NCBI RefSeq assembly: GCF_037996645.1
Contig: NZ_JBBMXV010000004.1
Span: forward strand, 550,424-614,423
Direction: 5' to 3'
Origin: Halalkalicoccus tibetensis
GTDB taxonomy: Archaea; Halobacteriota; Halobacteria; Halobacteriales; Halalkalicoccaceae
DNA: 64,000 nucleotides
The position numbers were made by a program, and so were the translations under genes. The notes beneath the pieces are model-generated. The model saw nothing but the letters and a program-made list of their open reading frames with translations. It did no database searches and was not told where the DNA came from. Positions 42,199 through 50,475 of the stretch are shown here, in pieces. The first letter of the stretch is position 1. Each line of letters starts with the position of its first letter.

Positions 42199-43173
42199 AT
42201 GAGCTCCGACCCCCGACGACTGCTGGTGGACACCGACACCGCGGGCGACGACACCCAGGCGATCCTGCTCGCGGCGCTCTCCGATCGCGTCGAGCTCGAG
42301 GGGCTGACGATCCCCGCCGGGAACGTCCCGTTCGACTACCAGGTCGAGAACGCGAAGTACACCCTCGAACTGGCCGGCGCGAGCGACGTGCCCGTCTACG
42401 AGGGCGCACGCTCGCCGCTGCTCAAGGGCTACGAGTCCGCGGAATACGTCCACGGCGAGGGTGGGCTCGGCGGTGAACTGTTCCCCGACACCGGGATTCC
42501 CTCGGCCGACGAGCACGCGGTCGACGCGATCGTCCGAACCGCCAGGGAGCACCCCGGCGAGGTGACGCTCGCGTGCATCGCGCCGCTGACGAACGTCGCG
42601 CTCGCCTACCAGCGCGAGCCGGAGCTCCCCGCGCTCCTCGATGAAATATGGGTCATGGGCGGGGCGGTCAACACGCTCGGCAACATCACGCCCGCCGCGG
42701 AGTACAACTTCTGGGTCGACCCCGACGCCGCGCGGATCGTCATGGACGCCTTCGAGACGACGCTGGTCGACTGGGGCGTGACCGTCCGCGATTCGCTGTT
42801 CGATGCCGAGACCTTCGAGGAAGTCGCGGCCATCGACACTCCACTGGCGGACTTTTTCCTAACGATCACCGACGCCGTCAGGGAGTTCAACAGCCAGTCG
42901 GAGAACGACGCGCTCGGCGCGGACGTGACGACCCAGCCCGACTCGATGACGCTCGCGGCGCTGCTCGAACCCGACATCGTCGAGCGTGCCGAAACCTACT
43001 ACGTGGAGGTCGACGACCGCGAGGGCCCGACGCGGGGCTACAGCCTCGTCGACGAGCTGGGCGTCACCGACGGCGAGCCCCGAACGCGCGTCGTCGAATC
43101 GGTCGACGGCGAGCGCTTCGAGCGGATGCTGCTCGATACGTTCCGCCACGGGGATCCCCACCGGTCGCTATGA
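42199..43173 (+). CDS. Nucleoside hydrolase (IUNH family)
   Basis: Cleaves the N-glycosidic bond of nucleosides to base plus ribose. The 324-residue protein has the Ca2+-binding N-terminal motif LVDTDTAGDD (residues 8-17; usual form DTDPGxDD), EVTLACIAPLTNVALA, IWVMGGAVNTLGNITPAAEYNFWVDPDAA carrying the Asn and Glu that grip the ribose, and a C-terminal DSMTLAALLEPD with the last Ca2+ Asp. The ATG at 42199 is used because it gives the family start; in-frame ATGs upstream would add unrelated residues. As last gene of the importer operon it releases bases for the purine pathway upstream in the window. Confidence 0.9.
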   Translation: MSSDPRRLLVDTDTAGDDTQAILLAALSDRVELEGLTIPAGNVPFDYQVENAKYTLELAGASDVPVYEGARSPLLKGYESAEYVHGEGGLGGELFPDTGIPSADEHAVDAIVRTAREHPGEVTLACIAPLTNVALAYQREPELPALLDEIWVMGGAVNTLGNITPAAEYNFWVDPDAARIVMDAFETTLVDWGVTVRDSLFDAETFEEVAAIDTPLADFFLTITDAVREFNSQSENDALGADVTTQPDSMTLAALLEPDIVERAETYYVEVDDREGPTRGYSLVDELGVTDGEPRTRVVESVDGERFERMLLDTFRHGDPHRSL

Positions 43174-43218
43174 ACCTCCGAGTGTAGTGGTTACCCCTCC
43201 CTGCAGGCACGTTCGCCC

Positions 43219-44291
43219 TCAGTCGAGCCGGACGCGCTCGCCGGTCTCTGCGGACTCGTAGACGCCCTCGAGCAGCTCGATGTCGGCGATCCCGACGTCG
43301 CCGTCGGGCTCGGGGTCGGTCCCGGTCAGGACCGAGTAGCCGAAGTGGTCGAACTCCTCGGTGACCTCGTCGACCGACGGGGCACCGATCGTCACGTCCC
43401 AGTCCCCGCGATCGACGGTGAGCTCGCGATCGACGTTGAACCAGAAGGCGGGCTCGATCCGCAGCGTCCCCTCGGTGCCGGTGACCTCGACCCAGTCGTT
43501 GTACGAGCCGGTGAAGTTCGCGGAACACGATGCGGTGACGCCGTTCTCGAACTGGACCGTGTAGACCCCGCGCTCGTCGACGCCCTCGTCGAAGGCCTCG
43601 TGCTCCGAGACGGTCTCGCCCTGCACCGAGACGGCCTCGCTATCGGCGAAGAAGTGGGCGGCCGTCGCGGTGTAGACGCCCGCGTCCATCAGCGATCCCC
43701 CGCCCGCGAGCTCGCGGTCGATGCGCCACTGGTCGGGCCCGCCCATCTCCAGGACCTCGAAGGAGAACTGCGCGTGGACCTCGGTGACCTCGCCGATGAC
43801 GCCCTCGCGGATCAGCTCGCGGGCGCGCGCCGGAAGTCGGGCTCCAGCCGGGGGCGGTAACCCACCATCAGCGGGACGCCCGCCTCCTCACAGGTCTCCT
43901 GGAGGCGCTCGGCGCGCTCGACGGTCTTCTCCATGGGCTTCTCGCAGAGCACGGCCTTCCCGAGGTCGGCGGCCGTCTCGACGTACTCGAGGTGGCGGCC
44001 CGTCGGCGTCGCGACGTAGACCGCGTCGTAGGCGTCCTCGGCCTCGCCGTCGTGGAACGCCTCGTAGGAGAGGACGTGCTCGACGCCGTTCTCCGCGGCG
44101 AGCTGCTGGCTCGCTTCGGGCGAGCCCGTGACCAGCACCGTCGTCTCGGAGAACTCGCTCTTCTCGATACCGGGGAGGGCCTGTTCACGGGCGAACCAGC
44201 CCAGGCCGATGACGGCCAGTCGTACCGTCCCGTCGGGCGATTCCTCCTGCCAGTCACGGCGATCGAACTCGTCGAGATAGGATCGCATCAT
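43219..44291 (-). pseudogene. Gfo/Idh/MocA sugar dehydrogenase, frameshifted
   Basis: A paralogue of the gene at 331-1410, about 357 codons if restored. The first part (from ATG at 44291 or 44288) reads SYLDEFDRRDWQ, VIGLGWFAREQ and CEKPMEK, then runs into PDFRRAPAS and a stop. The correct frame resumes as RELIREGVIGEVTEV, GGPDQWRIDRELAGGG and MDAGVY and ends normally at 43219. The two parts join perfectly (RRARELI) if two bases are removed from the CG run at about 43823-43831. This could be a true slippage mutation or an assembly/sequencing error in an alternating GC tract. If intact it would be a xylose- or other aldose dehydrogenase. Confidence 0.85.
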
Positions 44292-44514
44292 CCCTCGATC
44301 GGGGAGTCGCGGGAGAAAGGGTAACGCTCCCGGCGAGGTGTATTCCGAGGGGCAGCGTTTTCCGGGGTGAGCCCGCCCGGCCGATCCCGGCGTTCGGGAT
44401 CGCCCTTCGGTGGCCTCAGCGATGGTTCTCGGACACGATCGTCCCGGTCGGGTCGCCGTCGCACCGGGATTCGCGGCCGGCTCCCGTGGCATTCAATTCA
44501 CCGTCCTGAGTGCG

Positions 44515-44533
44515 AGAATATACGAAAATTTGA
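44515..44533 (+). promoter_or_regulatory. AT-rich promoter region of the PadR gene
   Basis: GAATATACGAAAATTTGAC is AT-rich against a GC-rich background and ends about 26 bp before the GTG at 44559, supporting that start and a leaderless transcript. Confidence 0.55.
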
Positions 44534-44558
44534 CAACAATCCCGGTCCGAGAAATGAC

Positions 44559-44861
44559 GTGAACGATCTGACGGGGTTCCAGCGCGATCTCCTCTGCGTC
44601 ATCGCCGGACTCGACGAACCGCATGGCCTGAAGCTCAAGGACGTTCTCGAGGAGTACTACGACAGCGAGGTGCACCACGGACGGCTGTATCCGAACCTCG
44701 ATACGCTCGTCGAGAAGGGACTGGTCAAGAAGGGCGAGCTCGATCAGCGGACGAACATGTACGTCCTCACCGACCGGGGGCGCCGCGAGCTCGAGGCGCG
44801 CCGCGAGTGGGAGGACCAGTACATCGACGACCTGAGTACCGAGGCGGGGACGACCGACTAG
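44559..44861 (+). CDS. PadR family transcriptional regulator
   Basis: A 100-residue winged-helix regulator starting VNDLTGFQRDLLCVIAGLDEPHGLKLKDVLEEYY. The recognition region and wing follow: HHGRLYPNLDTLVEKGLVKKGELDQRTNMYVLTDRGRRELEARREWE, exactly the PadR pattern (GRLYPxLxxLxxxGLV). The GTG at 44559 is the start, since an ATG two codons earlier is out of frame. It has no C-terminal Vir-like domain, so it is of the short PadR-s2 type. No obvious target gene adjoins it; the zinc-ribbon protein is downstream on the same strand after 104 bp. Confidence 0.88.
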   Translation: MNDLTGFQRDLLCVIAGLDEPHGLKLKDVLEEYYDSEVHHGRLYPNLDTLVEKGLVKKGELDQRTNMYVLTDRGRRELEARREWEDQYIDDLSTEAGTTD

Positions 44862-44965
44862 CGGCCGACGCCTCCCGAGCGGATCGGGGAACGGCTTCGC
44901 AACCGGCAGCATCCGCTTTGACCGATATGTCTATGGGGAGCAGCCGGCGATACGTCCACGAAACC

Positions 44966-45163
44966 ATGTCCGGGGAGGGAAACGGGAAGGAGAAGGCCGT
45001 GGCGGTGTGTGACGGCTGCGGCCAGCTCATGCCGGTTCGGGTCCGGGAGAGCGGGGCCATCCACCCGATCGGCAACGAGGAACAGTGCTGTGCCACGAAC
45101 TCCTATCGGGTCCTCGAAGCCGACACCCAGCCCGGGAGCGCGGCCGTCGACTGGGAGGAATAG
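44966..45163 (+). CDS. Small zinc-finger-like protein, 65 aa
   Basis: Sixty-five residues with one CxxC knuckle (AVCDGCGQLM) and a second cysteine pair (EEQCCATNSYRVLE), a likely zinc ribbon of the kind numerous in haloarchaea, where several such small proteins are regulators of stress or biofilm traits. The ATG at 44966 begins MSGEGNGKEKAVAVC; an in-frame ATG at 44927 (MSMGSSRRY) would add 13 residues. No neighbour reveals its function. Confidence 0.65.
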   Translation: MSGEGNGKEKAVAVCDGCGQLMPVRVRESGAIHPIGNEEQCCATNSYRVLEADTQPGSAAVDWEE

Positions 45164-45370
45164 CGCCGTCGGCCGGGCCGCCCCCTTTCTACACCGCTCG
45201 GCGGGGCTCCACGGCCGTCCGACACGTTCGAACGGGTTCGTCGTTCGACCGATCGGTGATTTCAACAGGCCGGAGCCGCTACGGCCACCCGTGCCTCGTC
45301 AGGGGCACGACTATAGAGCGCAGTCCCGTCCTCCGTTTCGGATCCGGTTCGCCGCGAGCACGATCGACGG

Positions 45371-45661
45371 CTAGCGGAGCGTTACCCAGGTGATGATCGC
45401 GAGCGCGAGGAACTCGAGCGCGGACGCGAGCAGGAACACCCGCTGCATCGCGGTCGCGGTCGCGTACATCATCTCCATCATATACCACATGTAGAGGACC
45501 GTCACGTTCTCCAGGAAGAGCGCGACCCCGAAACTGAGAAAGCCGAGGGTCAACCCCGTCCGGTACTGGCGGTAGTTGCGAAGCCAGACGTAGAGGAGCA
45601 CGCTGAGCAGGCCGATCGAGAGCAGCGGGATCAGTCCCCCGAGCATCGTCCAGAGTGCCAT
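45371..45661 (-). CDS. Small membrane protein, about 3 TM (DUF7521-like)
   Basis: Ninety-six residues, nearly all hydrophobic: MALWTMLGGLIPLLSIGLLSVLLYVWLRNYR, then a short charged loop QYRTG, LTLGFLSFGVALFLENVTVLYMWYM, and FLLASALEFLALAIITWVTLR. Three membrane helices with a conserved-looking Met-rich loop. It resembles small haloarchaeal membrane proteins often encoded beside winged-helix regulators; the PadR gene is 500 bp away in the opposite direction. The ATG at 45661 is used rather than an upstream extension rich in Arg. Function unknown. Confidence 0.65.
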   Translation of the reverse strand: MALWTMLGGLIPLLSIGLLSVLLYVWLRNYRQYRTGLTLGFLSFGVALFLENVTVLYMWYMMEMMYATATAMQRVFLLASALEFLALAIITWVTLR

Positions 45662-45994
45662 ATGGTTCAGTGGTCGCCACCGCCGGCCTCGGTCGTCCCG
45701 CCGATCGGCACGATCGGGTCGAAGCGTACGTGTCACCCACGAAATCTTCCGCCCTCAAATACATTTCGGCCCGCAGCCCTCGGCCGTTTCGTCGCCGTTC
45801 TCTCAGCAGAGGACCGAAACGAACACTCCCCTCCCCACCGACCCGGGCACGGTGACTCGAGCAGGTTCGGTCGACCGGGCGGCCGGGTGTCCCCGCCGAT
45901 TCGCCCGGCCCCTCGACCGGATCGGTTGTTTTCATACTCTATAGAATGAATTAATTAGAAAATTTGATATGTACAGTGGTAGTGACTGTCATGC
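45662..45994. promoter_or_regulatory. Divergent intergenic region with AT-rich promoter patch
   Basis: 333 bp without a gene. At 45930-45972 a markedly AT-rich stretch (including CTATAGAATGAATTAATTAG and AAAATTTGATATG) lies upstream of the small membrane protein at 45995; AAAATTTG near 45959-45966 is about 32 bp from its ATG and the probable TATA site. Confidence 0.45.
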
Positions 45995-46249
45995 ATGGTC
46001 AACGCCACGCGCGGCGAGATCCGGACGGGCTGGGGACTCTCGTCGGCGCTGATACTCGTCGCTGCGGTGCTGGTCGGGATCCGGTGGCCGCCCGTCGCGG
46101 TCTGGGCGGCGGTCCCGATCGGCTGGCTGCTGGTCCTCGGGGGGCTCGTCGCGATCAGGCGCGTCCCGATGCGGGTCGCGGAGCTCTGGGTCGGCCTCGG
46201 GATCGCCGCGTGGGCCCTGCTCTACGTCGTCCGCACGTTCGGTGGCTGA
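45995..46249 (+). CDS. Small membrane protein, 84 aa
   Basis: An 84-residue protein with a polar start MVNATRGEIRTGWG and three hydrophobic segments: LSSALILVAAVLVGI, PPVAVWAAVPIGWLLVLGGLVAI and LWVGLGIAAWALLYVV. It ends 45 bp before the convergent end of the GshA-like gene. A clear AT-rich promoter region upstream and good codon use support it as a gene. Family not recognised, function unknown. Confidence 0.6.
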   Translation: MVNATRGEIRTGWGLSSALILVAAVLVGIRWPPVAVWAAVPIGWLLVLGGLVAIRRVPMRVAELWVGLGIAAWALLYVVRTFGG

Positions 46250-46293
46250 GCCGTGGACAGGGTCCCGCGGAGCGATCGGACGGTCTATCGGGT

Positions 46294-47442
46294 TCAGACG
46301 GTCCTGCTTCGCACCGTCGGGACGCGGCGCTGCGTCTTCGACCGGGGGACCGCCGCCCGCTTCGACACGTCGTCCGAGAGGGCCTCGACCTCCCATTCGA
46401 GCCGGTCGGCGTACCGGAGCCTGAGCCGCCTCGCGCGCTCCCGCGAGAGCCGGGAGACGTGCTCGCACTCCTTCGCGATCGGCCGGTAGTCCGCGGGGTC
46501 GAACCCCATCCGCTCCAGATACTGCGAGACGGCGGGTGCGTCGAGTCCGTCGTCGATGGCCGCCCGGGTGTGCTCCTGAAGCCGGTCGAACTCGGGAACC
46601 GTCACGCTCTCCCCCGTGACGCCGGGCCGGCCGCCGATCTCGAGGCCCCGATCCACCACGCTGTCGACGGCGTTCCTGACGTCCGTCACGAGCCGCAGGA
46701 TCTGGCCGGGCAGCGCCACGTCCGGCGCCCGCCACTCGATCGTCCCGAACTCCTCGCGCAGCCGGACGGGCGTCCAGGTCGAGTCCTCCGGGGTGAACTG
46801 CTCCTCGAACGCCGCCGGATCGACGCCCTCGGCCATCGCTTCCCGCCGGAAGCGCTCGAAGCTGTCGGCGACCCGTTCGTCCCACTCCGCGGTATCGTCG
46901 ACGTAGGGCCGGAGCCGGCCGAGTTCGGGGTGGTCGCCGTAGCAGCCCCGGCGGTAGACGTGGGGGCGCGCACAGTTGGCCACGGCCTCACCCCGGTGGT
47001 GTCCCGAGCTCGCGACGAGCGCGAACGCGGGATCCAGCGCGGTCAGCAGGTTCAGCTGGTCGGTCTCGGCGCCGGCGATCTGATCGATATGCAGGTGCGT
47101 CCCCGCACAGCGGGTGGCGTCCGCGAACCGTTCGCCGAGCACCCGACGCTGTATCTCGGTCCGCGGGCCGTCGCTGGTGCTGATCGAGCCGGCGTTGAGC
47201 GGTGTGCTCAGCGGGACGAGGCGTCGGTCCTCCTCCCGGGCGACGTCGATCGCCTCCCGGAGGCGCGCCGTGACCTCCGCTTCGAGTTCGGCTACGCCGT
47301 CGCAGGGGTCGGTGACGACCTCCAGCAGGGGGTCCGCGCTCTCGGCGTCGAGGTCGTCGATACGGTCGAGTACCGGTGTTGCGGGCGCGAGCGCGCCCGT
47401 GCTATCAATGGTCCAGTATTCGAGTTCGAGGCTGAGTTGCAT
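46294..47442 (-). CDS. Glutamate-cysteine ligase-like protein (GCS2 family)
   Basis: A 382-residue carboxylate-amine ligase of the GCS2/YbdK family. Seen are LSLELEYW at the N-terminus (the ExE Mg-binding strand), DPLLEVVTDPCDGVAELE, CAGTHLHIDQIAG with the His pair of the ATP site, and EFGTIEWRAPDVALPGQI, where the E-W-R motif contacts substrates. Haloarchaea use gamma-glutamylcysteine as main thiol and make it with an enzyme of this family; this copy may be that enzyme or a paralogue attaching glutamate to another amine. The C-terminal 30 residues are basic and unusual. Cytosolic. Divergent from mgtE by 317 bp. Confidence 0.8.
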   Translation of the reverse strand: MQLSLELEYWTIDSTGALAPATPVLDRIDDLDAESADPLLEVVTDPCDGVAELEAEVTARLREAIDVAREEDRRLVPLSTPLNAGSISTSDGPRTEIQRRVLGERFADATRCAGTHLHIDQIAGAETDQLNLLTALDPAFALVASSGHHRGEAVANCARPHVYRRGCYGDHPELGRLRPYVDDTAEWDERVADSFERFRREAMAEGVDPAAFEEQFTPEDSTWTPVRLREEFGTIEWRAPDVALPGQILRLVTDVRNAVDSVVDRGLEIGGRPGVTGESVTVPEFDRLQEHTRAAIDDGLDAPAVSQYLERMGFDPADYRPIAKECEHVSRLSRERARRLRLRYADRLEWEVEALSDDVSKRAAVPRSKTQRRVPTVRSRTV

Positions 47443-47759
47443 GATGTGACGGTGTACAGCACGTCGGGCGGTCCTGCCTCAGTACGTCGCCGACGGGGAT
47501 CGCTCCCGAAAAGCGTCGGTGAGTCGTCGTCCGTGTCCCGGGATGGGACGCATACCCGCATATCGGCTCCCCTTTCGTATGCAGGGAGACGTCCTCTCCG
47601 TACGGAAGACGCCCGTCTCACGGCCCGTACTCGGAATCGCTCCCGGGAACGGGAGCGAGGGGAACGGTTTCCGACCGTTTCCGGGCGACAGCGACCGATC
47701 CCGGTCGGGCGACCGGTCTCCATGGCAAGGTCTTAGTCTTCGGGGTAACCGGTTGGTCC
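47443..47759. other. Intergenic region, no features
   Basis: 317 bp between the divergent GshA-like and mgtE genes. No ORF with protein-like composition and no strong repeat was seen; a weak TATA-like CTTAGTCTT lies about 30 bp before the mgtE ATG. Confidence 0.4.
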
Positions 47760-49019
47760 ATGGCGGATACTTCGGCGGACGTTCAGCGGACCCTCGCCAC
47801 CTCGACGGCCCCGGGCGACGAGTTCCGGGCGCTCCCCTGGCCACGCCAGCGGGAGGTGTTCTTCCAGCTCCCCGACTCCGTTCGACGGAGCGTCGTCGAG
47901 GACCTGACGCGCGAGCAGCTCCAGGGCTTCGTCCGACGGCTCGACCCGGACGAGGCGACCGACGTCCTCGCGCTCGCCGACGAGGACCGCCAGGAGGAGA
48001 TCCTCCGCCGGCTCGACGACGACCGCCGGGAGCGCATCGAGTTCCTCCTCGAGTTCGACCCCGAGAGCGCCGCGGGGCTCATGCATCTCGACTACGTCAC
48101 GGTCGGGAGCCAGCGAAGCTTCGAGGAGGTGACCGAGCGCGTGCGTCGGTACGAGGACCGAACGGACCGGTTCCCCACGGTCTTCGTCATGGAGGGGGGA
48201 CGGCTCCTGGGCGAGCTACCCGGACAGGCGTTGGCGACGACGACCGGTTCCGAAGCGATCACCGACTACGTCCACGACACGCCGACCGCCGACTTCGACG
48301 ACGAGCAGGAGGAGGTCATCGAGGTGTTCCGGGCGAACCCCGAGAGCTCGGTCGCGGTCCTCGATCGCGAGGAGGGAGAGGATACGGTTCTGGGAGTCAT
48401 CTACGCGGAGGACCTCCTCCGGGTCCTCGAGAAGGAGGCGAGCAGGACCCTCTACGAGTTCACGGGCGTCACCGAGGAGGAGAGCATCCTCGACGGCCCC
48501 CTCTCGAAGGTCCGGAACCGGTATAAGTGGCTGATCGTCAACCTCGGGACGGCGTTTCTGGCGGCGGCCGTCGTCGGGCTGTTCGAGGACACCATCGCCG
48601 CGTTCACGCTGCTCGCCGTCTACATGCCGGTCGTCGCCGGGATGGGCGGGAACGCGGGAACGCAATCGATGGCGGTGACGGTCCGCGGGCTCGCGTTCGA
48701 TCAGGTCTCGCTGTCGACCGGCGGGCGCGCCGTCCTCAACGAGATCATCGCCGGGGCCGCCAACGGGGCGATCACCGGGCTGTTGGTCGCGGCGATCGCG
48801 ACGGTGTTCAACCAGAGCCCGCTGTTGGGTCTCGTTCTCGGCACTTCGATGGTGCTGAACCTCGTCATCGCCGGGTTCTTCGGAACGATCATCCCACTGC
48901 TCCTCGACCGGGCCGGGACCGATCCGGCGACCTCGGCGACGATCTTCATCACGACCGCGACGGACGTGCTCGGGTTCTTCATCTTCCTGGGGCTGGCACA
49001 GGTGATCCTCGGTATCTGA
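47760..49019 (+). CDS. mgtE: Magnesium transporter MgtE
   Basis: A 419-residue complete MgtE. Order: N-terminal helical superhelix domain about 20-125 (RREVFFQLPDSVRRSVVEDL, LDPDEATDVLALADED), tandem CBS domains about 130-255 (with LMHLDYVTV, FPTVFVMEGGRLLG and VLDREEGEDTVLGVIYAEDLL), a connecting helix, and a C-terminal membrane domain of five helices with the pore motif PVVAGMGGNAGTQS and a closing TTATDVLGFFIFLGLAQ. The conserved Asp after TTAT lines the pore. It forms a homodimeric Mg2+ channel gated by cytosolic Mg2+. The ATG at 47760 gives the natural start. Confidence 0.93.
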   Translation: MADTSADVQRTLATSTAPGDEFRALPWPRQREVFFQLPDSVRRSVVEDLTREQLQGFVRRLDPDEATDVLALADEDRQEEILRRLDDDRRERIEFLLEFDPESAAGLMHLDYVTVGSQRSFEEVTERVRRYEDRTDRFPTVFVMEGGRLLGELPGQALATTTGSEAITDYVHDTPTADFDDEQEEVIEVFRANPESSVAVLDREEGEDTVLGVIYAEDLLRVLEKEASRTLYEFTGVTEEESILDGPLSKVRNRYKWLIVNLGTAFLAAAVVGLFEDTIAAFTLLAVYMPVVAGMGGNAGTQSMAVTVRGLAFDQVSLSTGGRAVLNEIIAGAANGAITGLLVAAIATVFNQSPLLGLVLGTSMVLNLVIAGFFGTIIPLLLDRAGTDPATSATIFITTATDVLGFFIFLGLAQVILGI

Positions 49020-49064
49020 GGGGGGCGAGCCGCTCCCCGGGAAAAACCGTCCCGTCCTGTCCCT

Positions 49065-50354
49065 TCAGTCGGCACGCCGGTGGAGCCAGAGGGCACAGCC
49101 GATCGCGACGAGGCCGGCTGCGGCGCCGATCCCGAAGGCGGCGCGGTAGCCCGTCGTCGTGTATACCCGGACGCCGTCGACGTACTCGCCGGTCCAGTAG
49201 ACGTCGAGCGCCCAGCCCATGAGCGTCGGGAACGACGCCGCCCCGAAGAACGACGCCCCGTTTATCGTCCCCAGCGCGATGCCGCTCGCCCTGTCGTCGT
49301 AGCGGGCCTGGATCATCGGGTAGGTCAGCACGAACGCCCCCAGCAGGCCCCCGAGGACGAAGAAGGCCGCCCCGACCAGGACCAGCGGCGGGTCGCCGAC
49401 TGCCGCGATCGCGCCCAGGGCCGCCGTGTGGACGATCGCGCCGGCGACGATGAACTCGGTCCGGCGATCCGTCCGATCCGAGAGCCGGCCGAACACCGGG
49501 GGGCCGACGACGGCGCCGACGCCGCCGAGCAGCGTGATCGTCGACGCGATCGTCACCGAGACGTCATGGACCTGCACGACGTAGGGGATCCCCCACAGTC
49601 CGATCAGCGTCAGGTTCACGCCCCCGGTGCAGTAGAGGAGCACCGATACCGCCCACGTCCATCGGTCGGCGACGATCCGGCCGGTGAACCGACGGATCTC
49701 CGCCACCGACAGCCGGGGCTGTTCGGGGACGTCCTCGATCGGCGCCAGCCCCGCCCGCTCGGCCGAATCGCGGACGAGCGCCGCGGTCGCGACCGCGACA
49801 CAGAGACCGAACAGCCCGAGGGCGAGCACCGTTTGCCGCCAGCCGGCGGCGTCGACGGCGAGCGCGAACGGGGTCGTCGCGAGGACGCCGCCCAGCCCGC
49901 CGACGGCGAAGCTCAGCCCGTTCATCGTCGCGAACTCGTCGATCCGATACCAGTTCGCACAGAACCGCAGCATCGAGACGAAGATCACGCTCCCGCCGAG
50001 ACCGACGAGAAATCGTCCGCCGAGGGCGGCGCCGTAGCTGCCCGCGAGCGCGAACCAGATCGCGCCGGCGTTCATCACTGCCGCCCCGCCCGCGGCGGTG
50101 AGCCGCGGCCCGACGCGGTCGACGAGGATCCCCGTCGGGATCTGCATCACCGCGTAGACCAGGAAGAAGACCGCATGCAGGGTGCCGAGCTGGGCGCCCG
50201 TCGTCCCGAGCGCGTCCATCAGCTCCGCCGAGATGACCGCCGTCGAGAGCCGGTAGACGTTCACCAGCAGGAACGACAGCGCGAGGATCCCCCACAGTAC
50301 CCATCGCCGGCGTGCAGGGCTCGCCCAGACCGTCCGTATCGCTCCCACGATCAC
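49065..50354 (-). CDS. MFS transporter
   Basis: A major facilitator carrier of about 429 residues and 12 helices. The first half has ILALSFLLVNVYRLSTAVIS, QIPTGILVDRVGPR (the loop 2-3 MFS signature) and GRFLVGLGGSVIFVSMLRFCANWY; the second half repeats it with PPVFGRLSDRTDRR. The order and the FCANWY-x-x-DE-F motif resemble nitrate/hexuronate-phthalate-like (ACS) members, but the substrate cannot be read. GTG at 50354 is proposed because an AT-rich element (50375-50389) lies about 27 bp upstream; a second GTG at 50348 is possible and the frame is open far beyond with non-protein-like sequence. Divergent from the MutS-like gene. Confidence 0.8.
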   Translation of the reverse strand: MIVGAIRTVWASPARRRWVLWGILALSFLLVNVYRLSTAVISAELMDALGTTGAQLGTLHAVFFLVYAVMQIPTGILVDRVGPRLTAAGGAAVMNAGAIWFALAGSYGAALGGRFLVGLGGSVIFVSMLRFCANWYRIDEFATMNGLSFAVGGLGGVLATTPFALAVDAAGWRQTVLALGLFGLCVAVATAALVRDSAERAGLAPIEDVPEQPRLSVAEIRRFTGRIVADRWTWAVSVLLYCTGGVNLTLIGLWGIPYVVQVHDVSVTIASTITLLGGVGAVVGPPVFGRLSDRTDRRTEFIVAGAIVHTAALGAIAAVGDPPLVLVGAAFFVLGGLLGAFVLTYPMIQARYDDRASGIALGTINGASFFGAASFPTLMGWALDVYWTGEYVDGVRVYTTTGYRAAFGIGAAAGLVAIGCALWLHRRAD

Positions 50355-50475
50355 CGTCGGGGGTTCCCGACCGGGGCTAATGAATACACGCCATCCGCCC
50401 GCGAGCGGGTCCGAGAATCCCTCGTGGTCGGGCGGGTATGAAAACGGCAAAGGGCTCGCCCCGCCACCTCGGCGT

